DNA of 64,000 bases, taken from assembly GCA_026647215.1 (NCBI GenBank), contig JAPKHC010000004.1, positions 62,001 to 126,000 of the forward strand, read 5' to 3'. Position numbers and translations under genes: made by a program. The notes beneath the pieces are model-generated. The model was not told where the DNA came from and did not search any database. It worked only from the letters and a program-made list of their open reading frames with translations. Positions 36,846 to 44,952 of this stretch are shown here, one piece after another; the first letter of the stretch is position 1; the number at the start of each line of letters is the position of its first letter. The DNA comes from F1-120-MAGs118 sp013360535 (GTDB lineage: Bacteria > Planctomycetota > UBA1135 > GCA-002686595).

Positions 36846-37844
36846 ATGAATCGCCTTCCGCTCGCCCCGCTGCTCCTCGCTCTCGCCGCCTGCAGCGAGG
36901 CCCCCGCAGGAAACCCCGTGCCGACACCGGACGCACGAACGGCCAACCCGACGAGCGACGCCGCGGAGACGTCGACGCCAGCTTCCGCCGAGGTTCGCGG
37001 CGCACCGACCGAGATCGTCGCGCCCACACCGCTCGCGGACCTGCACGAGGGCAAGCTCCAGACCTTCCGCCAGTCCGACGGCTTCTTCACGTTCCAGATG
37101 CCGGCCGGATGGAGCGCCGAGGAGCAGCCGCAGGCGATCGCGATCAACCCCGGGCTCAAGGAAGGCGACACGCTCGACGCCGTGATCCTCGTCAGCTTCG
37201 GCGAGCTCGCCGAGGACGAGCGCGGCCAGACGATCGAGTCGATCCTGGGCGCGAAGGAGAGCCAGCTGATCTCCGGCTTCTCCGAGCTGGGCGTGCGCCT
37301 CGAGCGTGCCTCCGCGGTGCCGACGCGCATCGGCGTCAAGGACCTCGCGGGCGCCGAGCAGCTGTGGCGCGGCGACGCCGGAGGACAGGCGGTGACGCTG
37401 TGGGTCGGCGCGATCGTGCAGCGCGAGTACTACTTCGCCGTCGTCGCGCTCGTCGTCGACGCGAGCTCGAAGCGCTTCCTGCCCGGTGCGCGGCGCATCC
37501 TCGCCAGCGTCGAGCCGAAGGCGCCCGTGCGCGATCGCGACGCCGAAGCCGAGCTTTCCGGGCTGGAATTCGCGGCCAGCACGGACTTCGGCGGCGGCGG
37601 CTCGATCCACACCGTGTACGAGTTCGGCGGCGACGGCAGCGTGTCGCGCCGCACGATGACCAGCGGTTCCTTCGGCCTCGACGGCTCCGTGGGCGGCGAG
37701 TCGATCGCGCGCGGCACGTACATGGTCGTCGGCCCCCTCGTGTACCTGCAGTTCGGCGATGGACAGGAAGTCGCGCGGCTCTCCCGCGCCGGACGGCGCA
37801 TCGACGCCCTGCAGTTCGGCAACAAGCGCCACGCGCGCCTGTAG
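36846..37844 (+). CDS. Lipoprotein, function unknown
   Basis: A 332-residue lipoprotein with a clear lipobox LAAC (Cys16). A Pro/Thr/Ala-rich linker (about 20-60) is followed by a domain opening DGFFTFQMPAGWSAEE, a pattern seen in periplasmic proteins of the PsbP/DUF1795-like type. The last 90 residues are a separate beta-rich domain starting FGGGGSIHTVYEFGGDGS. The ECF sigma factor starts 8 bp downstream, so the two are surely co-transcribed. It could be part of the signal sensed by the sigma/kinase system. That link is inferred from position. Confidence 0.8.
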   Translation: MNRLPLAPLLLALAACSEAPAGNPVPTPDARTANPTSDAAETSTPASAEVRGAPTEIVAPTPLADLHEGKLQTFRQSDGFFTFQMPAGWSAEEQPQAIAINPGLKEGDTLDAVILVSFGELAEDERGQTIESILGAKESQLISGFSELGVRLERASAVPTRIGVKDLAGAEQLWRGDAGGQAVTLWVGAIVQREYYFAVVALVVDASSKRFLPGARRILASVEPKAPVRDRDAEAELSGLEFAASTDFGGGGSIHTVYEFGGDGSVSRRTMTSGSFGLDGSVGGESIARGTYMVVGPLVYLQFGDGQEVARLSRAGRRIDALQFGNKRHARL

Positions 37845-37852
37845 CGCTCCCG

Positions 37853-38593
37853 ATGAGCTCGTCCCACGACGCCAGCAGCGGCCGAGCGCAGTTCCTCACG
37901 ACACGCTGGAGCCTCGTCGCGTCGCTGACGCAACCCGACCCGCCGCGGGCGCGGGCCGCGCTGACGGAGCTGTGCGAGCTGTACTGGACGCCCCTGTACG
38001 CGTTCCTGCGCCGCCGCGGCCTCGACTCGCACGCGGCAGCCGACACGGTGCAAGGATTCTTCGCGGAGCTCGTGGAAAAGCGCAACTTCGGCGAGCTCTC
38101 GGCGGACCGCGGCCGCTTCCGCTCCTTCCTGCTCGCGGCGCTCTCGCACCACCTGTCGCACGAACGCGCGCGCGCCGGCGCCCTCAAGCGCGGTGGCGGC
38201 GCGAGCATCGTCTCGATCGATCCGGTCGACGCGGACGAGCGCCTGCAGGTCGCCACCACGGGCGAGCTCACGCCCGAGCACGCCTTCGAGCGCGAGTGGG
38301 CGCTCTCGCTGCTCGCCCGCGCGCTCGCCGCCGTGCGCGCCGACTTCGAGGCCGACGGGAAGCTCGAGCTCTTCACCCTGCTGCGGCCCGCCCTGCAGGG
38401 CGCCGAGCTCTCCGACGTCGCCGGAATCGCGCTCGCGGCCGGCATGACCGAAGGTGCCGTCCGGGTGGCCGCGACCCGCCTGCGCAAGCGCTACCGCGAG
38501 GCCCTGCGCGCCCTGATCCGCGACACCGTCGAACACGACAGCGACGTCGACTCCGAGATCGCCGACCTGTTCCGCGCGCTCGGCGGGCGCTGA
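37853..38593 (+). CDS. ECF-type RNA polymerase sigma factor
   Basis: A 246-residue sigma factor of the planctomycete ECF/Sigma70_ECF type. Region 2 spans about 35-110: LCELYWTPLYAFLRRRG, then a VQGFFAEL segment and DRGRFRSFLLAALSHHL. Region 4 at about 183-222 has the helix-turn-helix VAGIALAAGMTEGAVRVAA followed by RLRKRYREAL. The start is the ATG at 37853, 8 bp after the lipoprotein stop. A Ser/Thr kinase begins 76 bp downstream on the same strand. In planctomycetes such sigma factors often pair with kinases instead of a classic anti-sigma factor. No anti-sigma gene is visible. Confidence 0.93.
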   Translation: MSSSHDASSGRAQFLTTRWSLVASLTQPDPPRARAALTELCELYWTPLYAFLRRRGLDSHAAADTVQGFFAELVEKRNFGELSADRGRFRSFLLAALSHHLSHERARAGALKRGGGASIVSIDPVDADERLQVATTGELTPEHAFEREWALSLLARALAAVRADFEADGKLELFTLLRPALQGAELSDVAGIALAAGMTEGAVRVAATRLRKRYREALRALIRDTVEHDSDVDSEIADLFRALGGR

Positions 38594-38669
38594 AGCCGCT
38601 CCATCGGCCGGATTCGCTGTAACGTTGCCCGGCGAACAGGTCTTTCGCGGTCGAGAGAGGACCTGAACC

Positions 38670-40748
38670 ATGCCCACCCCCAAGGCTTGCGAGCGCTGCG
38701 GCGCCACTTTCGAGAGTTCCCCCGGTCTGGACGGGCTGTGCGGAGCCTGCCTGTTCAAGGCGAGCCTCGAACCCGAGGTCAGTGTGAATCGCGGCGCCGA
38801 GCGCCGCCCCGTTCCGGAAGTTCCTGCGCTCGCACCGCACTTCCCCGACCTCGAGATCCTCGAGCTGATCGGTCAGGGCGGCATGGGCGCGGTGTACCGC
38901 GTGCGCCAGAAGAGCCTCGGCCGCGAGGCCGCGCTCAAGGTGCTCGCGCTCGACGGCGGGAGCGACCCGGCCTTCGGCGAGCGCTTCGAGCGCGAGGCGC
39001 GCCTGCTCGCCTCGCTCGCGCACCCCAACATCGTCTCGGTGTACGGCGCCGGCCGCGCCGGACCGCACTGGTACCTGCTGATGGAGCTCGTCGAAGGCGC
39101 GAGCCTGCGCCAGATGATCGCCGCGCACGAGCTCGACCCGCGCTCGGCGCTCGCGATCGTCGGCCAGGTGTGCGACGCGCTGCAGGCCGCGCACGACCGC
39201 GGCGTCGTGCACCGCGACATCAAGCCCGAGAACGTGATCGTCACGCGCAAGGGCACGGCCAAGATCCTCGATTTCGGCCTCGCGAAGCTCGTCGGCCAGG
39301 GCCCGCGCACGGCGAACACGCTGACCGAGACCGGTCAGGTGATGGGCACCGTGCGCTACATGGCGCCCGAGCAGTGGGATCGCCCGCTCGCGGTCGACCA
39401 TCGCGCGGACATCTATTCGCTCGGCGTCGTGATGTACGAGCTGCTCACGGGCGAACTGCCGATGGGCCGCTTCCCGCTGCCGTCCTCCAGGACGGCGGTC
39501 GGCGCGAACGTCGACCGCATCGTGCTCAAGACGCTCGAGAAGGAGCCCGCGCAGCGCTACCAGCACGCGAGCGAGGTGCGCATCGACGTCGACCGCGCGG
39601 CCAAGGCGCCGCAGCCCAAGCCGACGCCGCAACGCGAGCCCGCGTCCCGCGGCGAAGGTGACCGCGCCGAGTCGAGCCCGCGCGCCGGGATCGTCCGGGT
39701 ACTGCGCTGGACGGCCGCGTTCGGCGTCGTCGGCATGTTGCTTTCCTGCCTCGTGCTCGTGCTGATGGGTGCCCTGGGGATCAGGGAGGCGCTTGTGGTC
39801 GGAGCGATCGCGTTCGTCCCGATCGGTCTCGCGGCGATCCTGCTGCTCGTGTTCCGTGAACGTGGGGCTTCGGGCTCCTCGCGCGGCTCCCTCTTGGGCT
39901 GGGGCTGCTTCGCTGCGCTCCTGCTTCTCGGCGCCGTCGCCGGCGGCAGCGCCCTGCTCTTCAAGGTCAACCAACGGCGAAGCGCGCTGGCCGAGCACGA
40001 ACGCGCCCAGCGCGACGCCCGCGCCGCGATGGAGGCTTCGATCGAAGCCGAGATCGAGTCGATGCCGCTCGTCGTGCCCGGCGAGGTTTCGTCCATCGAG
40101 CTGCTCGACGACGGCCGCGGCGGCCTGCGCTACAGCGGGCTCGTCCAGCGCGAGCTTCAGGCCCGATTCGCGCCATTCGCGCGGCTCACGCAGGCCGGCA
40201 CGCCCGAGCTGATGGCGCGCGCGCGCTGGGCGATCCTGGTCTGGGCCATGCACGCCTCGTTGCTCGATCTCAGTGTCCTGCGCGACAAGACGACCACGCT
40301 CGAGGACGTCGTCACGTATCGGATCCCTGAGCTTTCCAAGCAGCTCGAGCGCAACCGCCGCATCGCCGAGTATCTCTTCCTGAACCTCGAATCGGTCGCG
40401 TCCGCCGGCACGCTCGACTCCGAGAACTTCATCGTCGTGCTGCCTGCTGGCCGGCTGATCCTGAGCGACGAGTCGCTGTACTGGCGCTTCGAGCTCACGC
40501 AAGTGAGCGCCGCGCTGGGTTCGGTCGCCGACCGCGCGGGCCTCGACGCACGCTGCGAGCAAGCGCTCGCCGAAGTTGGCCTCGTCGATCGCATGGAGTT
40601 CGGTCGCGAGGAATGGCGCGTCGAGATCCGCGGCGCGCACTCGGCCGCGCCCACCGGCCGCATCACGCTGCCCGATGGTCGCGTGCGCGAGCTCGACACC
40701 GCGACGCTCACCTCGCGCTATGGGCTCCTTCTGCACCTCGCGCGCTGA
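38670..40748 (+). CDS. Membrane Ser/Thr protein kinase with N-terminal zinc ribbon
   Basis: A 692-residue kinase. Residues 7-27 form a zinc ribbon (Cys7, Cys10, Cys24, Cys27). The kinase domain runs from about 61 to 310: glycine loop GQGGMG at 68-73, then AALKVL with the ATP Lys, HRDIKPEN, DFGLAK and YMAPEQW, so it should be active. Three hydrophobic segments lie at about 345-440, followed by a C-terminal domain of about 260 residues with no known motif, possibly the sensor. AGGA lies 8 bases before the ATG. It probably phosphorylates the neighbouring ECF sigma factor or an associated protein; that is inference. Confidence 0.95.
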   Translation: MPTPKACERCGATFESSPGLDGLCGACLFKASLEPEVSVNRGAERRPVPEVPALAPHFPDLEILELIGQGGMGAVYRVRQKSLGREAALKVLALDGGSDPAFGERFEREARLLASLAHPNIVSVYGAGRAGPHWYLLMELVEGASLRQMIAAHELDPRSALAIVGQVCDALQAAHDRGVVHRDIKPENVIVTRKGTAKILDFGLAKLVGQGPRTANTLTETGQVMGTVRYMAPEQWDRPLAVDHRADIYSLGVVMYELLTGELPMGRFPLPSSRTAVGANVDRIVLKTLEKEPAQRYQHASEVRIDVDRAAKAPQPKPTPQREPASRGEGDRAESSPRAGIVRVLRWTAAFGVVGMLLSCLVLVLMGALGIREALVVGAIAFVPIGLAAILLLVFRERGASGSSRGSLLGWGCFAALLLLGAVAGGSALLFKVNQRRSALAEHERAQRDARAAMEASIEAEIESMPLVVPGEVSSIELLDDGRGGLRYSGLVQRELQARFAPFARLTQAGTPELMARARWAILVWAMHASLLDLSVLRDKTTTLEDVVTYRIPELSKQLERNRRIAEYLFLNLESVASAGTLDSENFIVVLPAGRLILSDESLYWRFELTQVSAALGSVADRAGLDARCEQALAEVGLVDRMEFGREEWRVEIRGAHSAAPTGRITLPDGRVRELDTATLTSRYGLLLHLAR

Positions 40749-40793
40749 GGGCGAGACCACCGCCATCGGAAGCGATCGTGCGGCCGCCGGAAG

Positions 40794-41198
40794 TCAGTCC
40801 GTTTGCCGCGCGCGCGCTCGGCTGAGACGCCAGTCGAAGAGGTAGGCGAGCGCGACGAGCGCGAGCGGTCCGGAGATCACGAGCACCCAGCTGGGATGCG
40901 ACCAGGCAGTGCGGGCGTAGGCCGCGGCGAGCAGGCCGAAGCTCGCGGCGCCGATCCACGGGCGGCGCCACGCGAGTCCGATGACGAGCAGGCACAGGGC
41001 GCTGGGCACGAGGTGCATCCCGAGCGCGAGCGCGCGCTCCGCTGCACCTTCGACGCCTTCGAAGGCGTCAAACGCGAACAGGCTGAGGAACGCCGTGAAT
41101 GCGAGCGCCAGCGCTCGCGGAGTCCAGCGCCACCAAGCGGAGCGGCGCGCGTCGTCGGAGCGCGGGTGCGGAGCCGTCTTGGGGGCGAGGCTCGCCAT
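40794..41198 (-). CDS. Small four-helix membrane protein
   Basis: A 134-residue protein with four hydrophobic helices at about 27-45, 55-77, 80-97 and 102-120, and basic ends. The codon pattern and hydropathy support a real gene in a gap between the kinase and sulfatase genes. I recognise no family, and no catalytic residues are apparent. It is convergent with the kinase gene (45 bp apart). Confidence 0.6.
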   Translation of the reverse strand: MASLAPKTAPHPRSDDARRSAWWRWTPRALALAFTAFLSLFAFDAFEGVEGAAERALALGMHLVPSALCLLVIGLAWRRPWIGAASFGLLAAAYARTAWSHPSWVLVISGPLALVALAYLFDWRLSRARARQTD

Positions 41199-41262
41199 GC
41201 CTGATGTCTAGCTCATTCCGCGCTTCCGCGGCATTCGCTCTCCGGCGCAGGCCCGCGGTCGC

Positions 41263-43218
41263 TCACTTCGCCGGCGGCGGACCGAGCGAGTCGAGGCAGC
41301 GCTTCGCGCCGACGCCGACGCGGGCCGGATCGACGTCGAGCGCGCGTTGGTAGGCCACGCGGGCCTCTTCCTTGCGACCGAGGAGCTGCAGCACGTCGCC
41401 GCGGCCCATCAGGAGCTCGCCGTGGTCCGGCGCGACCCGCAGCGCACCGTCGACGAGCGCGAGGCAGTCGTCGTAGCGCGTCTGGCGCAGCAGCACCGTC
41501 GCGAGGCGCGCGTAGGCTTCGGGCGTCGGGTTGAGCTCCACCATCCGGCGCAGGCACTCCTCGGACTTGACGAAGTCGTTGCGCGCCCAGTGCGCCGTGT
41601 AGGCGACTTCCCACGCGAACGGGTCGTCGGGGTTGCGCTCGAGCACACGCGCGACCTCGGCGAGCGCGGAGTCGAGCTGGCCCGCCGACACCGCGGTCGC
41701 AGCGTTGGTGAGCACCGCCCAGCTCGTGATCATGTCCTTGGGGTCGAGCTTGCCGACCTCCGCGGGCAACGCCGAGCGCGAGTAGCCCAGCTGCGCCAGC
41801 CAGCGCTCGTCGTCGGCGTCGAGACTCGCCTCCTCGGCCCGCTCGAGCGGCCGCACCTTGGCGAGCCGCGTCTGCAGCGTGCGCGCGAGCTGCGACGCCT
41901 GCGGTTGCAGCGGGCCAAACAGGTTGCGGTTCTCGCCGGCGTCGGTCTTGAGGTCGTAGTACTCCGGCCGCGGCGCGAGGATCAGCTTGTCCTGCAGGCG
42001 CGTGAGCGCGTGCAGCGGCGCCCACCCGTGGTTGAAGAGCGTGACGTAGCTCTCGCTGTAGATGGCGCGCGCCGGGTCGGCAGTCCCGCTGAAGAGCGAC
42101 TGTCCATCGAGTCCGGCCGGCGTTTCCTGGCCGAGCAGCTCGAGCACGCTCGGCAGGAGGTCGACGAGGCCGACGACTCGATCGGAGACGGTCTTCGCAG
42201 CGGGAAACAGCGTCGGGTTCGAGACGATCAGCGGCACGCGCAGCGAACCCTCGTACACGAGCCGGCTGTGCGTGTACTCGCCGTGCTCGCCGAGTCCTTC
42301 GCCGTGGTCGGCCGTGAACACGACGATCGTCTTCGCGAGCACGTCGGGGCCGAGCGCGTCGAGCAGGCGTCCGAGCTCCGCGTCGGCGTAGGTGACCTCG
42401 GCGAGGTACTCGCGACGGACGGCCTCCGCGTCGTAGGCGGCGTTCGCGGGCCGGCGCTCGCCGCGCAAGTACTCGAGCGGCGCCGTGTACGGCATGTGCG
42501 CGTCGAAGTAGTGCGTCCACAGGAAGAACGGCTCCGCGCCCTTGCGCTCGCCGAGCCAGCTGAGCGCACGATCGGTGACCGTCGTGGCGTCACGCTCGAC
42601 GAAGTGCGCCGCCCCCTTGGCCGCGCCGTCGTTCTGCAGCTCGTCCTCGTAGCTCGCGAAGCCTTGCGCGAGCCCGTAGCGCGCCTCGAGCACGAAGGCG
42701 CCGATCACGGCCGCCGTCTGGTAGCCGCGCGCGCCGAGCAGCTCCGCCAGCGTCGTGCGCTCCTCGCCCAGCTTGAACGTGCCGTTGTTGTGGACGCCGT
42801 GCGTGAGCGGGTCGAGGCCCGTGAAGATCGTCGAGTGGCTCGGCAACGTCGTCGGCGCCGGCGCGATCGCCCGCGCGAACCGCACGCCGCTCGCCGCGAG
42901 CGCATCGACCCGCGGCGTCCGCGCGCGCGGGTCGCCGTAGCAGCCGATCGCGTCCGAACGCACCGTGTCGAAGGTGACGACGAGCACGTTGAAGCCGCTG
43001 GCCTTCCCGAACATGGCCCCGCGCGCGGGCTGGGTCGCGGCCGCGGGCTTGTCCGCCGGTCGGGCGTCGGAACAGGCCGCGCCGAGCAGGGCCAGGGCCG
43101 CCGCGAGGCTCCCCAGCCAACGACCGCCGCGCCCGCTCGCCCGGGGGAGCGAGGCGCGTGTGTCGAGACATTCAGTGGAGTTCAAACGATCGGTCGGCAA
43201 GGCGGATCCGTAGGACAT
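41263..43218 (-). CDS. Sulfatase-fold (alkaline phosphatase superfamily) protein with TPR-like tail
   Basis: A 651-residue exported protein. Residues about 36-49 are hydrophobic and end in LLGAAC, a lipobox-like site. The alkaline-phosphatase-superfamily domain runs from about 76 to 420: VVTFDTVRSDAIGCYG, then APTTLPSHSTIFTG, YFDAHMPY, and FTADHGEGLGEHG. The nucleophile position is Thr124 in T-L-P-S-H, where true sulfatases have Cys or Ser in C/S-x-P-S-R. A phosphatase/phosphotransferase activity is therefore as likely as sulfatase. The last 160 residues are TPR-like helices (NPDDPFAWEVAYTAHW). The start is uncertain, because the signal sequence sits oddly far from ATG 43218. Confidence 0.85.
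   Translation of the reverse strand: MSYGSALPTDRLNSTECLDTRASLPRASGRGGRWLGSLAAALALLGAACSDARPADKPAAATQPARGAMFGKASGFNVLVVTFDTVRSDAIGCYGDPRARTPRVDALAASGVRFARAIAPAPTTLPSHSTIFTGLDPLTHGVHNNGTFKLGEERTTLAELLGARGYQTAAVIGAFVLEARYGLAQGFASYEDELQNDGAAKGAAHFVERDATTVTDRALSWLGERKGAEPFFLWTHYFDAHMPYTAPLEYLRGERRPANAAYDAEAVRREYLAEVTYADAELGRLLDALGPDVLAKTIVVFTADHGEGLGEHGEYTHSRLVYEGSLRVPLIVSNPTLFPAAKTVSDRVVGLVDLLPSVLELLGQETPAGLDGQSLFSGTADPARAIYSESYVTLFNHGWAPLHALTRLQDKLILAPRPEYYDLKTDAGENRNLFGPLQPQASQLARTLQTRLAKVRPLERAEEASLDADDERWLAQLGYSRSALPAEVGKLDPKDMITSWAVLTNAATAVSAGQLDSALAEVARVLERNPDDPFAWEVAYTAHWARNDFVKSEECLRRMVELNPTPEAYARLATVLLRQTRYDDCLALVDGALRVAPDHGELLMGRGDVLQLLGRKEEARVAYQRALDVDPARVGVGAKRCLDSLGPPPAK
43211..43215 (+). 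promoter_or_regulatory. Shine-Dalgarno TAGGA for the 43222 gene
   Basis: TAGGA lies 6 bases before the ATG at 43222 and favours it over a GTG at 43291. It overlaps the first codons of the divergent sulfatase-fold gene as annotated, which casts doubt on that gene's start. Confidence 0.45.
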
Positions 43219-43221
43219 GCA

Positions 43222-44952
43222 ATGGATCGGTCGGAGTTCCAACAATCTCGACCTTCTTACCTCTTCCCGCGCGTCCGGGGACGCCTAGGCGTGAAGTCCT
43301 TCCTCCGCCTTTTGTCCACCTCGGTCACCGCCGGAGGGACGGGACCTCCGGAGCCGCGCGTGAGCGGAACCGCCAACACCCGGCCCGCCCGCGAGCGGAT
43401 CCGCACGCTGCTGGGCTCGAGGAGGGCCACCTCGGCGGGGCGGCACGCGATTCGCACCGTCACGCTCTGGACGCTCTCGACCCCGGCGACGGACGACAGC
43501 CATTTCTACGGCGTGCTGTTCGATGCCGCCGGCGACCTGTACCTGTGGGGTGAACGCGGAACGACGACCGGCGCGCTCACCAAGCCGCTCGTGGCCAAGG
43601 TCTCGGCTGGCGGCAGTCTCCTGTGGACGCGCACCGTCGTGGGCACGGGGTACCTCGCCATCGACCGAGCCTTCGGCGGACTCGATGCGCAGGGGCGCTT
43701 CACGTTCCTCGGCACTCACGAAGGCAACACGACCGACACCTTCGTGCGGACCTTCGACGCCAACGGCAACATCGTGCTCGACGTCTGGACGCCGTCGGTC
43801 CCGCTCGGGCTCGATGGCATCTGGGTAGTGGAGCCCTTCCCCGGCGGAGGATTCGCCGTCGCGGGCAGCGGAGTCTCGGGAGCGTTCGTCGCTCGACTCG
43901 CCGCCGACGGCACGGCCCTGTGGCGCGCTCCAGTCCCGGCGGCCCCGTCGCCGGGGGTGCACTTCTTCGACCTCGCCGTCGACCCCGGCGGTCGCATCGC
44001 GGCAGCCGGTGCCGAGCCGGATGCCAACCTGAACTCACGCACTCTCCTGACGCTCCTCGACGCCAACGGCAACCGGCTGCTCGAGTACGGCGGGACGTGG
44101 CCGGGGACGTCGGCCTGGCACGAGTGCCATTTCTCGCCGGACGGCTCCCTGTGGCTCGTGTCCCACGAGTCCCCCCACCCGCAGTCGTACCTGGACTGCG
44201 TGCTGCGTCGCTGGCGGCCGGACCTCACGCTCGCCACGGAGCGGACGCTGGCGAGCGGCTTCATGCGCTCGTTCGTCGGCGAGTCGGGCCAACTGTGGGC
44301 GCTCGTCGGGCAGAGCGAGCTGCAGGAGTACTCGCCCGACGGAAACCTCGACTGGAGCCTGCCGCTCGCGCCGGGTCAGCCGTACGACCAGTTCTGGAAT
44401 CTGGTGGTCGCTCCCGATCGACGCTTCGTCGCCTTCGGACATCGCGACAACAGCGCCGGAGCCAACTCCGACACGGACGCGGTGCTGCTGCAGCTGGACG
44501 CCTCGGACATTCCGCGCGGGTACTGCGCAGGGACGGCCGGAGCGCTGGGGTGTGCCCCGCACCTGGAGTTCGACGGCGCGCCGCGAGCCGGCGCCGCGGG
44601 CGGTTTCGTCGTCCGCGCGCTGCCGTGGCCCAACCAGACGGCAGCCCGCTTCCTCATCGGCGTCGGCCCGGCGATCGCCAACCCGTTCTTCGGCGGCACG
44701 TTGTGTGTCGGCGCTCCGCGTGTGCGCACGCCGTCGCTCGTCTCCGGCGGCAACCCGGTCGGTGCCCCTGACTGCAGCGGCTCGCTGACGCTCGACTACG
44801 GCGCGTGGGCGAGTGGCGCGCTCGGCGGAGCGTCGCTCCCCGGCCTGCAGGTCGCAGGGACGAGCGTCCGGATGCAGGCCTGGAGCCGCGACCGGGGTTC
44901 GGCGACGAGCGCGCTGCTCTCCAACGCGCTGGAGTTCACGCTCCTGCCCTAG
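43222..44952 (+). CDS. Beta-propeller-like protein with shared C-terminal module
   Basis: A 576-residue protein as annotated from ATG 43222 (SD TAGGA); GTG 43291 is the alternative start. No convincing signal peptide is seen at either start, odd for a protein with an export-type tail. Residues 90-430 contain repeated strands such as GVLFDAAGDLYLWG, GLDAQGRFTFLG, VEPFPGGGFAVAG, VDPGGRIAAAG and FSPDGSLWLVS. These fit a propeller of the delta-60/SBBP or NHL type. The last 145 residues are copy D of the C-terminal module. Its stop shares the bases CTAG with the stop of the convergent gene. No enzyme motif is visible. Confidence 0.8.
   Translation: MDRSEFQQSRPSYLFPRVRGRLGVKSFLRLLSTSVTAGGTGPPEPRVSGTANTRPARERIRTLLGSRRATSAGRHAIRTVTLWTLSTPATDDSHFYGVLFDAAGDLYLWGERGTTTGALTKPLVAKVSAGGSLLWTRTVVGTGYLAIDRAFGGLDAQGRFTFLGTHEGNTTDTFVRTFDANGNIVLDVWTPSVPLGLDGIWVVEPFPGGGFAVAGSGVSGAFVARLAADGTALWRAPVPAAPSPGVHFFDLAVDPGGRIAAAGAEPDANLNSRTLLTLLDANGNRLLEYGGTWPGTSAWHECHFSPDGSLWLVSHESPHPQSYLDCVLRRWRPDLTLATERTLASGFMRSFVGESGQLWALVGQSELQEYSPDGNLDWSLPLAPGQPYDQFWNLVVAPDRRFVAFGHRDNSAGANSDTDAVLLQLDASDIPRGYCAGTAGALGCAPHLEFDGAPRAGAAGGFVVRALPWPNQTAARFLIGVGPAIANPFFGGTLCVGAPRVRTPSLVSGGNPVGAPDCSGSLTLDYGAWASGALGGASLPGLQVAGTSVRMQAWSRDRGSATSALLSNALEFTLLP
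44515..44952 (+). repeat. Shared secreted C-terminal module, copy D (beta-propeller protein)
   Basis: This copy begins GYCAGTAGALGCAP, has LCVGAPRVRTPS, DCSGS, then QAWSRDRGS and ends LSNALEFTLLP. It keeps the DCSGS and W-x-RD elements of copies B and C but lacks the terminal CP. Confidence 0.75.
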
